A DNA stretch of 64,000 nucleotides, from NCBI GenBank assembly GCA_023159155.1, contig JAJNNX010000007.1, positions 620,001-684,000 on the forward strand, read 5' to 3'. Made by a program: the position numbers and the translations under genes. This document shows positions 13,280 through 25,304 of this stretch, piece by piece (positions within the stretch are counted from its first letter, which is position 1; each line of letters starts with the position of its first letter). Under the pieces are notes generated by a model. It did not search any database. It had not been told where the DNA came from and saw only the letters and a program-made list of their open reading frames with translations. This DNA comes from Ustulina deusta (Eukaryota > Ascomycota > Sordariomycetes > Xylariales > Xylariaceae).

Positions 13280-15566
13280 TATCTAGCTCTTTTTATTATT
13301 TTTTATTATTTTTGTTTCTTAGCACGACCAGGCGTTGGAGGATGGAACATGGCGGAAACATACGCTGATACATCAAGTACCCATCTTATCCTGGTGCTGT
13401 ATTACCTGGCCTGTATGTAAATCAGAATAGCGAATTAAAACAAGGGCGATGGAGATTGTTTATATATTGTAAAGTCAGTCGTATGGGAACTGTGAATTCT
13501 AAAAGTAGTCGCTTTTATCCTTCGAGACTACTTTGTTCGGTCCAAGAGAGGTTAAAAGCCTCCGATAAATAACTCAAACTCTACCTAAACTTCTAACTTA
13601 CTCTACCCGTCAGTAGAAATCTCGCTTATCCCTGAAAGAAATTATAACTGTAATTCCATGACATGAGTTTTTATGGGACTAGGGCTAAGTGTGTTCTCAT
13701 AGCAGCTCCGAGAGAACCTTACAGAGTGGAACTAGGTGGCTTTTCTTTCTGTCTCTTACTAATAAGTTCAGCTCCTTTTTCAAGGCTCCTTTGTTAAGAG
13801 ATTCGCTTTACTAGTACGCTGTATTAAGGGAGTCAGGCATACAGGTTTTAAATAGATAAGTTTATATCTGCTAGTTGAGCCAGCTACAGCTAGATGTAGC
13901 TGCAATATTGTAAGTGGCTCTTCCAGTGTAGCTTACTAGACCTACGCAGCCACCATTTTAAATACGTATCCGAAAGGTTAGGCACTTTGTAGCGATCGTG
14001 TGTGGTATTGGTGCCGTAAATGACCTGGCGGTAGCCGTGAGGGTGCTACTAAAAACTTATGCCCTGTTACTTGTCAACAGGTACAGCCGTAATGGCAAAT
14101 CTAAGGACGATTGCTAGATTATCTTCGTGCATAGCTACTGATTTATTACGAAATATTAGAACTGAGATGTCAAACCAACCTTTTGCTAGTCTTAACCAGT
14201 AGTCTTGGTCATCAGATAGGGTTCGCCTCCTCTCACCGCTACTTGTACGTTGCGACCGATGTAGCTGGCCTCGCTAGACATAGCTAGGGCCATTTCAAGT
14301 GATCCAGTTTATAGTTTCGCATATTGTGTCAAAATAATCCCGTTCTATGCAAACATCAAAGTACCAGTCAAATGCGCCGCATGTAAGATGTGGGTGTTAC
14401 TTTAAAACCTCCATCCTCAGTTAACTGGACTGACGCTACACAGACAGGTCCCGTTTTTCAACTTATGCGCACTTGTTACCTGGCGGACTCCGCTTTGAGA
14501 TGCTGAAACAGTTGTCGACTCAACTCTCCAGTCCTTCTTAAATGCCCCAACTGTGTATTTACACAACATTGTTAATCCTGAGATGCTAGTCATGAATGCC
14601 GCGTAGGGGTCTCTAATAACCAATTCGTTCGAGCAGAAACCAAGCGCCAATCATTCCTATCCGGGCGCCATCTTATTCAGAGTAGACTCAGCGAGGAATT
14701 GTCTTCACAGCTAACTCAACCGCCAACACCAGCGCTGCCCACCCTGATCACGAAGAAAGGCATTGTTCAGCTTCGATTGTCTAATATTGAAGTGGTGTGA
14801 GTGGGTTACATGGGTAAATACGTGCTTGAGCCACTTGGTGGCTATGCTAGTATGGGATGAAAACATCATGAGCGTTGTCCTTTAGGGGAGTTAGAAAAAA
14901 CATCACACCAGAGGGGACGCAGCAATAAAAATTTATTTCCTTATTTTTTCATACTCTTGATCAACAGATTCCCCAAGAGATTAATTAAAGTGGTTACTAT
15001 ACTAGGAAGTGTAGGTTCGGCCTATCTCCTAGTCGAGATTCCGTACGAAAGGAGTTCGATGTTCAGCAACGCTGTACACATTTATTATATTATATCCACC
15101 ACTATAGATTCAGACATTCCGATGCTTGGTATGTCCGTGATATATGGCCGACTCCAAATCTCTCATTGTTACTTAGTGTGGCCTGGTCTGCAACCTAATA
15201 CCTCTAAGTAGTTCCACAGAAGCTAGGGGTTTCCCCACGAGAACTTATATGACGAAAACCGACGGCGATACTGGCCGATAGCTCTAACACTGATACTAGC
15301 ACTAGGGCAATGTCAAGCCCTTCGAATGAACCCATTTGTCATAGAGTGTCAAAGACTGCAAATCAGGCAGAGCTCTTTCGGGTCCGTGGCCACCCCAGTC
15401 TTGCCTCCGCTCGGGAATCGATCGACTCAGAGACATCTCTGTACTCTTTCATGGTACACCTTACTGCTATATCACCTTCGACGCAGCGGGGCGTTCACAA
15501 CGAAAGAGATCCGGCTTAAAAATCAGCTTTACGAAAAGCTGCCTAAAATTCCACATGTTATATAAT
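13280..15566. other. Non-coding, AT-rich interval
   Basis: The first 300 bases should hold the 3' untranslated region of the zinc-cluster gene (T-rich directly after the stop). The rest shows only short frames with no family features (14417-14650 minus, 14957-15211 plus, 15310-15565 plus). No RNA gene or mobile-element ends were seen. Confidence 0.5.
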
Positions 15567-15740
15567 ACCCGGCCTAGAAACGTTCTCCCAAAGCAGTTGT
15601 CATTGGTATACCAGCATGTAACACACCACTTACACCATATACCTACAGAAATCCTGGTATCCCAGTTTGGCATATTGCTAACCTTTCGGTTATTGGCTCA
15701 ACAGGCAAATGTGGCTGCCGTAACAGCAGTCAATGGGGTA
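15567..15740 (+). repeat. Dispersed repeat, copy A
   Basis: This segment resembles 25305-25500 in the same orientation. The best block is at 15652-15704 and aligns with 25411-25462 at roughly 79 percent by eye with one gap, sharing ATTGGCTCAAC and the TATCCCA/TTTGG/TATTGC words. A weaker match upstream shares TCCCAAAGC. Neither copy keeps a long frame, so it looks like an old transposon piece or a duplicated gene fragment damaged by mutation. Confidence 0.5.
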
Positions 15741-15919
15741 AGCATACATGCTTGAAGGAATTGTTGGCGTGCACAGAATTAATATTCTCTGTTGATGTGG
15801 ACTACGATCAGCAGCTGGGGACTATATAAGCTAACACAATAGATTCTGCTAGCACAAGTAGATCTTCTGCCTATGCGCAGTATTCTCTCCCCGTTTGATC
15901 TACGATCCTCAACTCTTTT

Positions 15920-16799
15920 TTAGGGGTAGTAAGATTCACCTTCAATACAATCCACGCCCTCATCAACACACCTCTTGACAGCAGCCTCGGGGTCCTCATC
16001 GCCATCAAGCATGTCGAGCCAGCTAGTCTTGACATTAGGATTATCCAGCAACAAAGCAGCGAGGAACGCAACAGAGGCCCGGCTCGAGGTGCCGTTCGTG
16101 ACCGGGGTTCTGCCAAGCGCGACATTCCCAACAGGCTCCAAGGTTAAGAGAGCAGGCCGCAAGCAGATACCCGCGAAGTCGGATCGCTTCTTGCTTTCCT
16201 CGTAGAGCACCTGGTCTGCGGCGACCTTTGCCTGGTAGTAGCGCTCCAGCTTCTTCAATCTGGTCTCCTTCTCCTCCTTCCATGCCTCGTCGGACCACCA
16301 GGGGGCTTTCTCGAGCCGCGAGGTGATGAACGAGATCATGACAAATTTGGTGATGGAAGGCGTGGCAACCGATGCGCGGATGAAGTGGCACGCGGCGTCA
16401 CGGTCGATGGCCCAGGTCTGCATGCGACGTCAGTCTGGACTTCGTCTGGTACATGCAAGACTAGCACTCTCCGCACAGACACGAGATAATGCTATTGCGA
16501 TGGTAACCTACTCGTTCTGGGGGGCCCTTGCCACCAGCGCCGGCACTCCAAACGACATAGTCAGGCTTGATTTCGTTGATAATGCTCTGGGCCTGCTCGT
16601 CGCTCTTCACCTCCTCTAGACTCCGCACAAGGACATTCAGTTTGCCGCTCTGGTTCTCGCCGAGTTTCTGCAGGTTGGCTATCTGGTCGGGATTGCGGAT
16701 GATGCTCGTCACAGTCCACGATCTTTGGAGGAGCATAGGCGTCAGTAGCTGTGCGACCTTGCCGCTGCCCCCGAGCAGTAGAATGTGATGCGCTGCCAT
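15920..16799 (-). CDS. NAD(P)-binding atypical short-chain dehydrogenase / NmrA-like protein
   Basis: A Rossmann-fold protein of the atypical SDR (SDR_a5/NmrA-like) group, probably cytosolic and binding NADP(H). Exons on the minus strand are 16799-16512 and 16417-15920, with a 94-nt intron joined in phase 0 (PPER/TWAIDRDAA), giving 261 residues. The glycine-rich dinucleotide loop GGSGKVA is at residues 10-16. The central strand reads VVWSAGAGGKG, and YYQAKVAAD supplies a Tyr-x3-Lys pair like the catalytic pair of SDRs. The length matches the family (250-270). It lies 438 bases downstream of the gamma-glutamyltranspeptidase on the same strand, so they are neighbours, though a functional link is not shown. 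The natural substrate is unknown: some members are redox sensors and not enzymes. Confidence 0.85.
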
Positions 16800-17237
16800 G
16801 GCTGACTGCTCTACAATGATCAGATATCTTGAAGCGACGAAGAATTTTCAGTTGTAAGATTTGTGGACTTTGCGTGTGATGAAAACAAAATTATAGCTCT
16901 ACCGATCCTCTCAGTAAAGCAGTGTTTCAACAGTGTGGAGGTACGCATGTGGTCAACCTCGGAGCTCCGGAGTGCAACATAAAACATGCATCGCGATTAC
17001 GTCACAACAATGTAGTCATGGAATGCGGGGATGAAACAGCTCGCCAAATAATATGCAGCGCTGGCGAATCATTTACATTGACAAATATGTCACACAGTCA
17101 ACAGCACCAATATGGGATATGGACCAGACGCGAAATAAAACATGACGAGGCAACATACTTAATGGGGTTGAGCTTGAGCCCGGCATATATATACCATTAT
17201 AGAAATTATGATTAGATTAAGTTGCCCTTCAGTCGGA
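16800..17237. other. Intergenic spacer between SDR and GGT genes
   Basis: Contains the SDR promoter side (near 16800) and the 3' end of the transpeptidase transcript (near 17237). The open frame at 16922-17215 has no protein-like features. A TATATATA run lies near 17184. Confidence 0.5.
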
Positions 17238-19016
17238 TTACACGGCAAAGCCACCAGAGTTTTTCTGTCTCGGCTCTCCCGCGGCCTCGAACGTGCCATT
17301 GGGCAACAATCGCAGGCCCTGCGCCGTACTCTGGCCGGGGGCCACCCACGTCACGTTGTGCCCTAGACTCGCCATATACGCAACAGTGGAGTTGTCGTAG
17401 GCGTATTCGAACGAGACCTGATTGGGGCTCAGCTGATCATGCAATCTAGGTTGAGCGAGAGCTTGCGGGGCTGTCAATTTTTGATCTAAAACGTGGTGGA
17501 TGTTCTGGATGGTAGCCGTGATGATTCGGCTGCCTCCTGCAGAGCCAATGACGAAGTAGAGCTTTCCATCCGGATTCTCGACGATGACCGGTGAAATCGA
17601 GGATAGAGGTCGCTTCCCTGGGCGAATGAAGTTGGCCGGGGAGGGAATATAGCCGAAAGCGTTGCTCGATCCGGGAATCGAGAAATCGTTCATTTCATCA
17701 TTCATGATGACGCCCGTCTCGGGAACCATTAGCTGTGATCCAAATAACAAGTTGATAGTGGTCGTAACGCTGACGGCCAGGCCACTCTTATCGGCGGCTA
17801 CGATATGGCTAGTTCCTGGTGTCGGCAGACTCTCAAAACCATTGGGATTATAGTCAGAAACGTTCAGTGTGCGGAAATCGGAGATCTTAGATCGGACTTG
17901 AGCGGCGGTGTCGTTGCTCAGTATCGACGCCTGGAACTCATCGAGACCTTCGACAAACAAGGGATCGCCAAGTTCGGAGCGCTGACCATATGCAAACCGC
18001 ATGGCTTCATCCAAACGGTGGGTGGTAAGGTTGGTCGCAGCAGGATCGCCAAAGTCGTCGTAGCCGTTCACAATATTCAACGTGCTCAAGGTAACAATGC
18101 CGCCGGAAGGGGCACTGGTAGCAGTAAGCTTGTAGCCACGGTAGGTAATCTCGGAGGGCTTCCTGATCGCTACGGTGTAGTTCTTCAGATCGTCCAGGGT
18201 CATGGTTCCGTTTGCCTTGGTTAGTGCGGCGATGGTGGCTTTTGCGATTGCGCCTGTGTAGAAAGCATCGGGGCCCTCGTTCGCGATAACTTCCAGTGTG
18301 TCGGCGTATCGCTTACGCGTTATAGTCTCGCCAAGCTTCACACGGTAACCGTTCGGTGCGAAATCAATTGCCCAAGTCGGGTTCTCGGTCAAGAAATTCC
18401 CGTTGGGCGTAACGGTATCCATGTAATGGACCAGATCTTCTGTCACCTTGAATCCATAGCGGGCCACCTTCACGGCGGGCAACACGAGCTGTTTCCAGGG
18501 CAGAGAACCATAATTCTTATGAAGATGTTCCAAACCCCTCAGTTCGCCAGGAACACCACTGTGACCGTGTAAGCTCAGAAATCCAAGCAGTTCATCGACA
18601 GCGTATGAATAGACTGCTTACCTGGCTAGTCCGCCGTACAAGCTTGCAGCCGTGTTGTTGTTGTACATATCTTGAAATGCAGCAGCGGGCGCGGTCTCAC
18701 GGAAATCGATGAACTCGTACTGGCCATGACGACTCCGTACCAGCATGAAGCCACCACCGCCAATACCACTATGGTACATGCCAATCACGCCAATGCAGAA
18801 CTGGGTAGCCACAAGAGCATCAGCAGCATTTCCGCCTTTCTTGAGGACATCGATGCCGATATCAGAGCAAACCGCGCTCTCCGACGCAACGGCACCCAGC
18901 TTCGGGGCCTTGCTGGGGTATGGCTTAGCGAATGCTGACTGGGCGAGCAAGCCCAGATGCACGGCTGCTATGGCCAATCGCGTGAAAGACGGCATGGCTG
19001 TGTTCAGTCGGCGCAA
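17238..19016 (-). CDS. Gamma-glutamyltranspeptidase (glutathione hydrolase), secreted
   Basis: An N-terminal-nucleophile hydrolase that removes the gamma-glutamyl group of glutathione and conjugates and passes it to water or amino acids. Exons on the minus strand are 19016-18622 and 18558-17238, with a 63-nt intron joined as LYGGLA-S-GVPGEL, giving 571 residues, or 564 from the second Met at residue 8. The second Met gives a cleaner signal peptide (SFTRLAIAAVHLGLLAQSAFA), so it may be the true start. Family landmarks are FIDFRETAPAA (gamma-glutamyl binding Arg region), GVPGE, and the self-processing Thr381 in PGTSHI, followed by FGSQLMVPETGVIMNDEMNDF and GSAGGSRI. The length is normal for a proenzyme that cleaves itself into two chains. 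Asn-x-Thr/Ser sites suggest glycosylation. No disruption is seen. Outside yeast vacuoles, fungal GGTs are often extracellular, which fits the leader. Confidence 0.93.
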
Positions 19017-21279
19017 TTGAAAAGATAATCTCTAGCTGTCGCAGCGTCGTGATCAGCCAGCACCGGTACCGTCAGAGTTGAGCCGCCACAGCAAGGACTG
19101 AAGAGGGTGAGGAAGAACAAACCAGACCTCCCGAGCCTCATCGCGTCTTATGTACACCCGTGGTCTGGGGGTTGCAGTGACAGGTCGGTTCAGCGCGCAG
19201 AACACCTGATGGCGACATGGGGGGCTAGCAGGGTTCGCTGATGCTATCCAATCTCGTCGTGGTCAATTGATACCTATCCCTATCTATTGCGCCTCCACTG
19301 CAAATCGATCCTGGCCTGGGTGATCAATAACACACATGCATTTCAGCTAGGATATCCCTCCAGCCTGGCAGGCTAGACTGGCTTTCGTGTCCTGAAAGCG
19401 AGGCATTGCACCATCGTAGGAGTCCAATTGCAACGAGCTATCATATAGTGGCGTCGTCGTCCTTCCTCTTCCAGCACCGGCTGGGGGCCAACTAATTTTA
19501 TAGTAATTCCTTCACACTGTGAGGAATGCTGTCGCATTAAACGATGACCAGTTCCCGGCGCTCCCGGTATCGTCTCCAGAAATCGTGATCGGCCAATCTC
19601 AAAAACGGACGTCAGCCAAGCAAAGAGCAGCTATACATATAAGCTAGACTACACTAATAAAATAGCGCCAAAATATAAAAAAGCTTAGACGTGGTCCGGT
19701 AGTATCGAGCGAATGCGGGTACGGTACTCATTTGTTTAGTCATAGAGCAGACTTAGTATGTAGGTAGGTATAGCTCCAACGGCACCGAAATATTCAAGGA
19801 GCACCTCAGAGATTTTGGACCTCTATACTATGTAGTGTTGACGTCTTATCTAGACCGGGATCGATGACCTGCCCGGGACTTTGAAGACAATAGTTAGGAG
19901 CGCGATTTAGCTACACGATTGATGAAGCTGGTGGCTGTCAAATATACGGGGTTATGATCATAACCGAATTACCCATTAAATCAATCAAACTCCTATAGCA
20001 TTTTATACCTCCTTTACTTATCACTAAAGCAACCCTCCCGCCCATATAAAACAAAATTATCTAGCATTATAACTTGTTAACCTTGCCAGACTTTTTCGAA
20101 CAAAAATTCGCTTCAAGTCGAGATTTCCTATGCTTTAAATTTCTCACACTAAGTTGACGGGATTTGTATCTCTCGCAACCCCTCTCGCCATGTTTCTAGT
20201 TAAGTATATAGGCGCTCCTCGAAACCACCATGCTCCGTGCGTTCGCTCGAACGGGAATAACGGTAATCTCTCTTACATTAAGGCAACACGCAGAGGGTAT
20301 TTACTTCTAAGACAGGGACAACCGAAGCGCCTGAACTGTCTGGGTCCTATGATAACATGTGCTGGATTGGTTGGCTGTCAAGTTCCGACTCGGCGCAGTC
20401 CGGCGTGTCTATACGAATCTCTGGTCACAATTAGCTTTGTCCATACAAAAAGCGCTTCTATCCAGGTAGTGTGGCTTGGATGACGTTCTGAACGGACCGT
20501 GTTTTGGGACCAACGCAATATCATGATCCGGGCGCAATACGGAAGCTCTATGGACGTGCACTTGAAGTATCGGAATAGACGGTATGTCAGGGCCATCTTG
20601 TTCAAATACAAAGACTATTGACAAGCCGACAGATGAGGAATACAATGCCATGAATGATATGACTAAGTTCGAGTTTCGCAAGCATTTAATGACTCTTGGC
20701 ACCAACGAGATGGCTTCTCATGTTACGAAGAAGTGGTTGCCCGACAACGTGGAGCTCTCCTCTACTGTTGCCCAGGTGCTTCGATTTGCCTATTGGAAGT
20801 ATGACTTGCTTTCTGATCGTACCTACGTGAGCTAATCTATTATTTCTATCTCTAGCACTACTAATTTTATAGAACTATGTCCCTGACCAGATCAAGTAGC
20901 CTACCGCTCAGCTTGACCATGGCCCAATACCTCTAATAGCCTACAACCCTTAATGGACCATTTCATGAAACGTTTTGATACGAACGTCTTTAAATCCGTC
21001 AATGGCCAGGCTAACTGCCGTAGTATTAAGGTGAATATTGTTTTCGCTAAAGAGAACAAAAAAGCAGGTTGCCTTTTGCCAAACATAAGGCTTGAACTGA
21101 ACAAAATACTATAATATAATACCATCTCGGTTTCTTTTACCTTAACTTCTTTTTTTTATACTAGTATGCTAGCTAGTTCTAGTCTTAAGAGACTGGTCCA
21201 TATCGCCCGCTCTGGTCTTGGTTGATGCGCACCAAACCATCCCATCAAAGTCGCGTCGTTCCGTCTTTCGCCATCTCGC
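19017..21279. other. Intergenic region with GGT promoter
   Basis: The first few hundred bases are moderately GC-rich and should carry the transpeptidase promoter. From about 19,600 the sequence is AT-rich with scattered short frames. One frame (20584-20835) is listed separately. No RNA gene or repeat array was recognised. Confidence 0.5.
20584..20835 (+). CDS. Short unrecognised open frame, possible gene relic
   Basis: An 83-codon frame with evenly polar, protein-like composition (TDEEYNAMNDMTKFEFRKHL then KKWLPDNVELSSTVAQVLRF). I cannot assign a family. It is followed by T/A-rich DNA with no convincing partner exon, although the base run after its stop (TTATTTCTATCTCTAG) resembles an intron 3' end. 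It could be one exon of a decayed gene or chance. It sits 0.44 kb past the 3' end of the P450 gene, facing it. Confidence 0.25.
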   Translation: MSGPSCSNTKTIDKPTDEEYNAMNDMTKFEFRKHLMTLGTNEMASHVTKKWLPDNVELSSTVAQVLRFAYWKYDLLSDRTYVS

Positions 21280-24200
21280 TCAATCAAACACGTCGCTGAC
21301 ATACCTCACCTCCCGGATGCCCTCCAGCCATCGCTGCGCGTCCTCCTCGCTCCTGTCCGGGAACGCGTCTCTCCAGATGCGTTTCGTGACCTCGTTCGTG
21401 CTCCGCCCGACCCCGCTCGCCGAGCCGCACACGAAGATCTTGGCGCCCCTCTGGAACAAGTCGCGTATCTCCTCCCTTTCGGCCCACATGCGTTCGTCCG
21501 TCCGCCTGAAGGCGGCGTCCTTTTTTGCTCCTCCGTCCGCGGGCCTGCGGCGCGAGAACGCGGGCCGCACCTGCACGACCCCGAGCTTCTCCCACGCGCG
21601 CAGCTCGTCCGCGTACAGGAAGTCGCGCTCGTGGTCGCGGCAGCCGAAGTACAGCAGCGCGGGCCCGAGGCCGGCGCGGTTGCCCGCGGCGAGGCACGCG
21701 CGCTGCTGGATGAAGCCGCGCATGGGCGCCAGCCCCGTGCCGGCCGCCACCATGATGATCGGGGTGCCGGGGTCCTTGGGCAGGTGGAAGCCCGTGTTGG
21801 AGTGGCGCACGAAGCACCGGATGCGCGCGCCCGCGGCCCGCGTGGCGAGGTACGTGGACGCGACGCCGTGGAACGCGCGGCCGCGGCCGCTGAGCGCGGG
21901 CCCCGAGTGCACGTCGTATGTCAGCGACGCCACCTCGGCCTGCTCCGACAGCGCGGCGAGCGGGGACGACGAGATGGAGTACTGGCGCGGCGACAGCGGC
22001 CGGAGCATGTCGAGGTAGGCGGCGAAGGAGAGCCTCGCGCTGGGATGGTCCTCGAGGAGATCCAGCACCGACATCCTCTTCTCCAGGACTCCCTTCGCGA
22101 ATGCGTCTTCGGAGGAAATGAGGCCCCGGAGCGTGCGCTGGTCGCTTTCTCCCGCTGTCTGGGCGATCGCTTCGATTTGGCGTTTCGAGGCCGGCGTTCC
22201 CAGCTCGACGCGCGAGCCGAGGATCTCAATCACTGTGCTCGGTCGACTGCTAGTCTATCACCGTGTGTCAGTCCCGGTGTGCAGATGGGGGTATCGGAAG
22301 TGGCTACGTACCAGAAATTCTTTACTTGTGCCCTTGATGGTTACCACATCGTCCAAGTTCAAGCCGAACCGTGTGGCCACGCGTTGAATCAGGTCCGAAG
22401 GGTTTGTCGGGAGAACAACTAAGTAGTCTTGGGCGGGCTGGTTAGTTCAGCACGGAAGAAATTGATTACCGCAGACGTACCTCCAGGCTCGTATGTCACA
22501 CCATCGGGCAGCTCGATCTCTATGTGTTTCTTCGCAGATCCCACTTCCGTTCCGACGATCTGCTTGTTCTCTTTCACCAGACCCGTGGAAATCGGCTCTC
22601 CAGCTAGCCTATCGGCCGTCTCCGGCTTTTCCACGGTCACTTCGAGTTCGGGGGCAGCGGCAATAATGGGTTGCGATCCACCACCGCCAAAGACGGCAAG
22701 CAGCTCATCGCGCCAGTTCTCCCAGGGGCCGGTAGCATCTTCCTTCGTGTCCACGAACTGGGCCGGGATAATTCTCTGAGCCCCGAGCTGGGGCATCGTC
22801 TCATCTACCAGCTTCGGAATGCGATGGAATGTGTTCATCCATTCGCTGTTGCCTGAGCCGAACACGGCGTACCGCACATCTTTGAGACTGTCAGGTTTGC
22901 CAAGCTCTAGCCACGCCACAAATTTCTTTGCGTTATCTGCGGGTTTGCCCTCGTATGAGGGAGTGATGATAGCCACAAGGGTACCCTTCGAAAGTTGTTC
23001 TGTCCCTTCGTCCATGGTCTTGACCGTGGAGTTGAAGCCCCGGTTCCTTGCCGCTATGTCGAGATCCTCGGCAAGATACTTACATGTGCCTGCATTCGAG
23101 CCATAGAGGATTAGCAGAGGTTGGCCGGTTTGTTTTCCTTCAAGTGACTTGGTCACGGCCTCGTGCCCTCCTTGCCTAGCCTCGCTGTCGCCCATCTCGG
23201 CATTACCTGGGATTCCAACCATCATGCTTTTCCCCGGCCTTCTGACGGCTTTCATCTTGAACCCATCAGGTTTAACTGTCAGCGTGCTCTTGAGACCTAC
23301 GGATTATTGTTAGCACAGAAGTAAAACAGGGTAGTTGTTGTTACAAACGCAGGTCATAGCTCGGATCAACCATGGAGATTTGGAAACGCTGCAGGAGCAT
23401 AGCTGTCGCGATTATCATCTCCTGCTCGGCAAAGAACCGACCAATGCAGGCTCTAGCTCCGTTTCCGAATGGCTTCCAGGCATTCGGAGGCAGTTTCTCC
23501 CAACCCCCGTTCAATAGCCTTTCCGGGCGGAAAACATCTGCATCCTCTCCCCACACTCTGCGGTCATGGTGCAGTCCCTGAATACTACAGACCATGGTCT
23601 GGTCGGTAGTGACGCGATATTTCCCGCCGATAACTGTGTCCTCAATCGGGGAGATGTTTAATATACCAATGGGGCCCTGGAACCTCATCGTCTCCCGGAT
23701 GCAGGCTTCGATATACTTGAATTGAGAGAGATGCTCCGGCTTCACCACACCGTCGCCAAGAACGCGATCAACTTCTTGCTGAGCTTTGAGATAGGTCTCT
23801 GGGTTCTTAAGTAATAGGTAAAACAGAAAACACAGAGTGCCGCTTGTCGTCTCGTGTCCAGCAACCTATTCATAACGGTGAGTCAGTGCCCCCAAATTCC
23901 GAAAGAGAGATTGAAAACCTACCAGAAACGTAACCATGTTGAAACGAATGTTTTCGTCTGAGAGCTTCCCCCCAGTTTGGGGGTCGCTAGCATTCAGCAT
24001 GGTATTGAGTAAATCCCGCGCTTCAGGCTTCGGGTTCCGCTTGCGCTCGGCAACAAGCTCGTCACAGAGCTGCCACATCGAGTGAATGTTCTTGTTCAAC
24101 TCTTCTGCCGACTTGATGCGCACGTAATTCTCGACCGCAGGGCGATTGGCCCGCTTCCCGGCTTCGATTAGTGCAGCGGCCATCTGCTTCGCAAACGGAT

Positions 24201-24888
24201 GGATCTCATCTCCATAGAAGCTATTGAACCGGTACCCAAAGCCACAAAACCCAATCATGTCAAAGGCCAATCTGTATTAGTAAGTTAATATAGATACGCC
24301 TCTTTCGTGTGGTATGAGGGGTACTTATGGTGAAGTCATCAGCAGGTACGATCTCGTTCTCGGGCCCCATTCTATCCAGCTTGAGAACCAGCTGGGACAC
24401 TAAGTCTAGCATGTCGGGGAACATCTTCCTAATCTGTATCGGACCGAAAACCGGCATGAGGATACGATGGGCTTTGCCCCAATTCTACTAAGTCATTAGA
24501 GAAATGCTTGGTCCAAACGCAAGATGAAATGTGTCCTCACTTCTTCGTTCCAGTAGGCAGTGAACAGACCATCGCCTAAGAGAACTCTTAGCTCCTTGAG
24601 AGGTCCGGTTGGGTTCTTTCTAAAACGTGACTCGTCCATGACTTCGTTAATGAGCTCATAGGAAGAAAGGACGACCGCTTGTCTCGCAATGAGGTCGAGC
24701 TTGAAGATGTCGCCGTATACAGCCGCAAGGCGCCATATTGAAGCGGCTGGGAAGGACGGGTCCATCTCTGGCAGGTTCCGGGTGAACCAATAGGTAGGTG
24801 GTTGCGGAATAGGCACAATTGCATCTTCGTTGACGCCCCGTTGCTGCTGCGTTGCAGCCGAGCTGCCAGGTTGGTAGGGGCATGCCAT
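21280..24888 (-). CDS. CYP505-type self-sufficient cytochrome P450 / NADPH-P450 reductase fusion; donor of intron 2 damaged
   Basis: A fusion monooxygenase that typically hydroxylates fatty acids near the omega end using NADPH and O2. Exons on the minus strand are 24888-24541, 24484-24329 (approximate end), 24271-23923, 23865-23349, 23296-22481, 22418-22312 and 22254-21280. The heme domain has AGHETTSG (I-helix), ETMR (ExxR, about residue 343) and FGNGARACIG (heme Cys about 425). The flavodoxin domain starts LILYGSNAGT (about 519). The FAD/NADPH reductase has RQYSISSSP, VAAGTGLAPMRGF and a C-terminal VSDVFD. All junctions keep frame except intron 2: where GT is expected after ACC the sequence reads ATAAGT, and the summed exons (3268 nt) fall exactly two short of a multiple of three. 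A two-base loss at the donor would explain both and the expected length would be 1089 residues. It is therefore a recent pseudogene, a noncanonical intron or an assembly error. Confidence 0.9.
24324..24331 (-). other. Lesion at the 5' splice site of P450 intron 2
   Basis: Reading the minus strand, exon 2 ends ...GACTTCACC and continues ATAAGTACC with no GT at the junction. The intron's other signals are intact (TTACTAATACAG acceptor at 24272-24283). The downstream exon begins in a phase that requires two more coding bases. Loss of two G residues from a CAGGTAAGT-type donor gives exactly the observed string. Confidence 0.65.
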
Positions 24889-25142
24889 TTTGAATCACTA
24901 CGAGGTGGGCCAGGAACCGAATGACCTGGGGAATTCTCGGTGCTACAATTAGCTCGTTTGATGGAGAAAATAGTTGGCGATGAGCAAAAAGAGTTTCAGG
25001 GCGCCGGTAGCAATATCATTGATCGATAGAAGTGTCTGTGCTGTAATGCATGTTGACTGATGTTTGTTCCCTTGCTGGGCCTCAGCCCTCATCTTTATAT
25101 TCCGCTCAGCGCCGTATTCACCGTGGCTTCGTCCATGATGAT

Positions 25143-25157
25143 ATCGCGAGCGCTCGC
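25143..25157. promoter_or_regulatory. 12-bp perfect palindrome upstream of the P450 gene
   Basis: GCGAGCGCTCGC at 25146-25157 is a perfect inverted repeat about 258 bases upstream of the P450 start codon, in otherwise ordinary promoter DNA. Symmetric sites of this kind can bind dimeric regulators, but I do not recognise the factor, and chance is possible. Confidence 0.25.
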
Positions 25158-25304
25158 ACACTCCCACCCTTCCGCGCCGGGAGTATTCGATAGGTTGGAT
25201 GAGTAATAGTCGTGCATTCGCTTATGCCCATAACTTCGCGCGATCCCACAGGGATTTGAACAAAATCAAGGGTCAACGGCCAGTCCTTTTAAGTCTAGCA
25301 GGGT

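Noticed and set aside
16922..17215. 97-codon plus-strand frame in the SDR/GGT spacer
   Set aside because: No motif, no splice partner, AT-rich ends; consistent with chance.
21284..22422. Several long frames on both strands over the P450 3' exon
   Set aside because: They are by-products of extreme GC content; only the minus-strand frame with RQYSISSSP and VSDVFD is a protein.
24296..24322. Downstream GT dinucleotides as substitute donors for P450 intron 2
   Set aside because: GT at about 24323 and the GT within GGCGTATC both give the wrong phase or a stop in exon 3, and the latter leaves an intron of about 29 nt.
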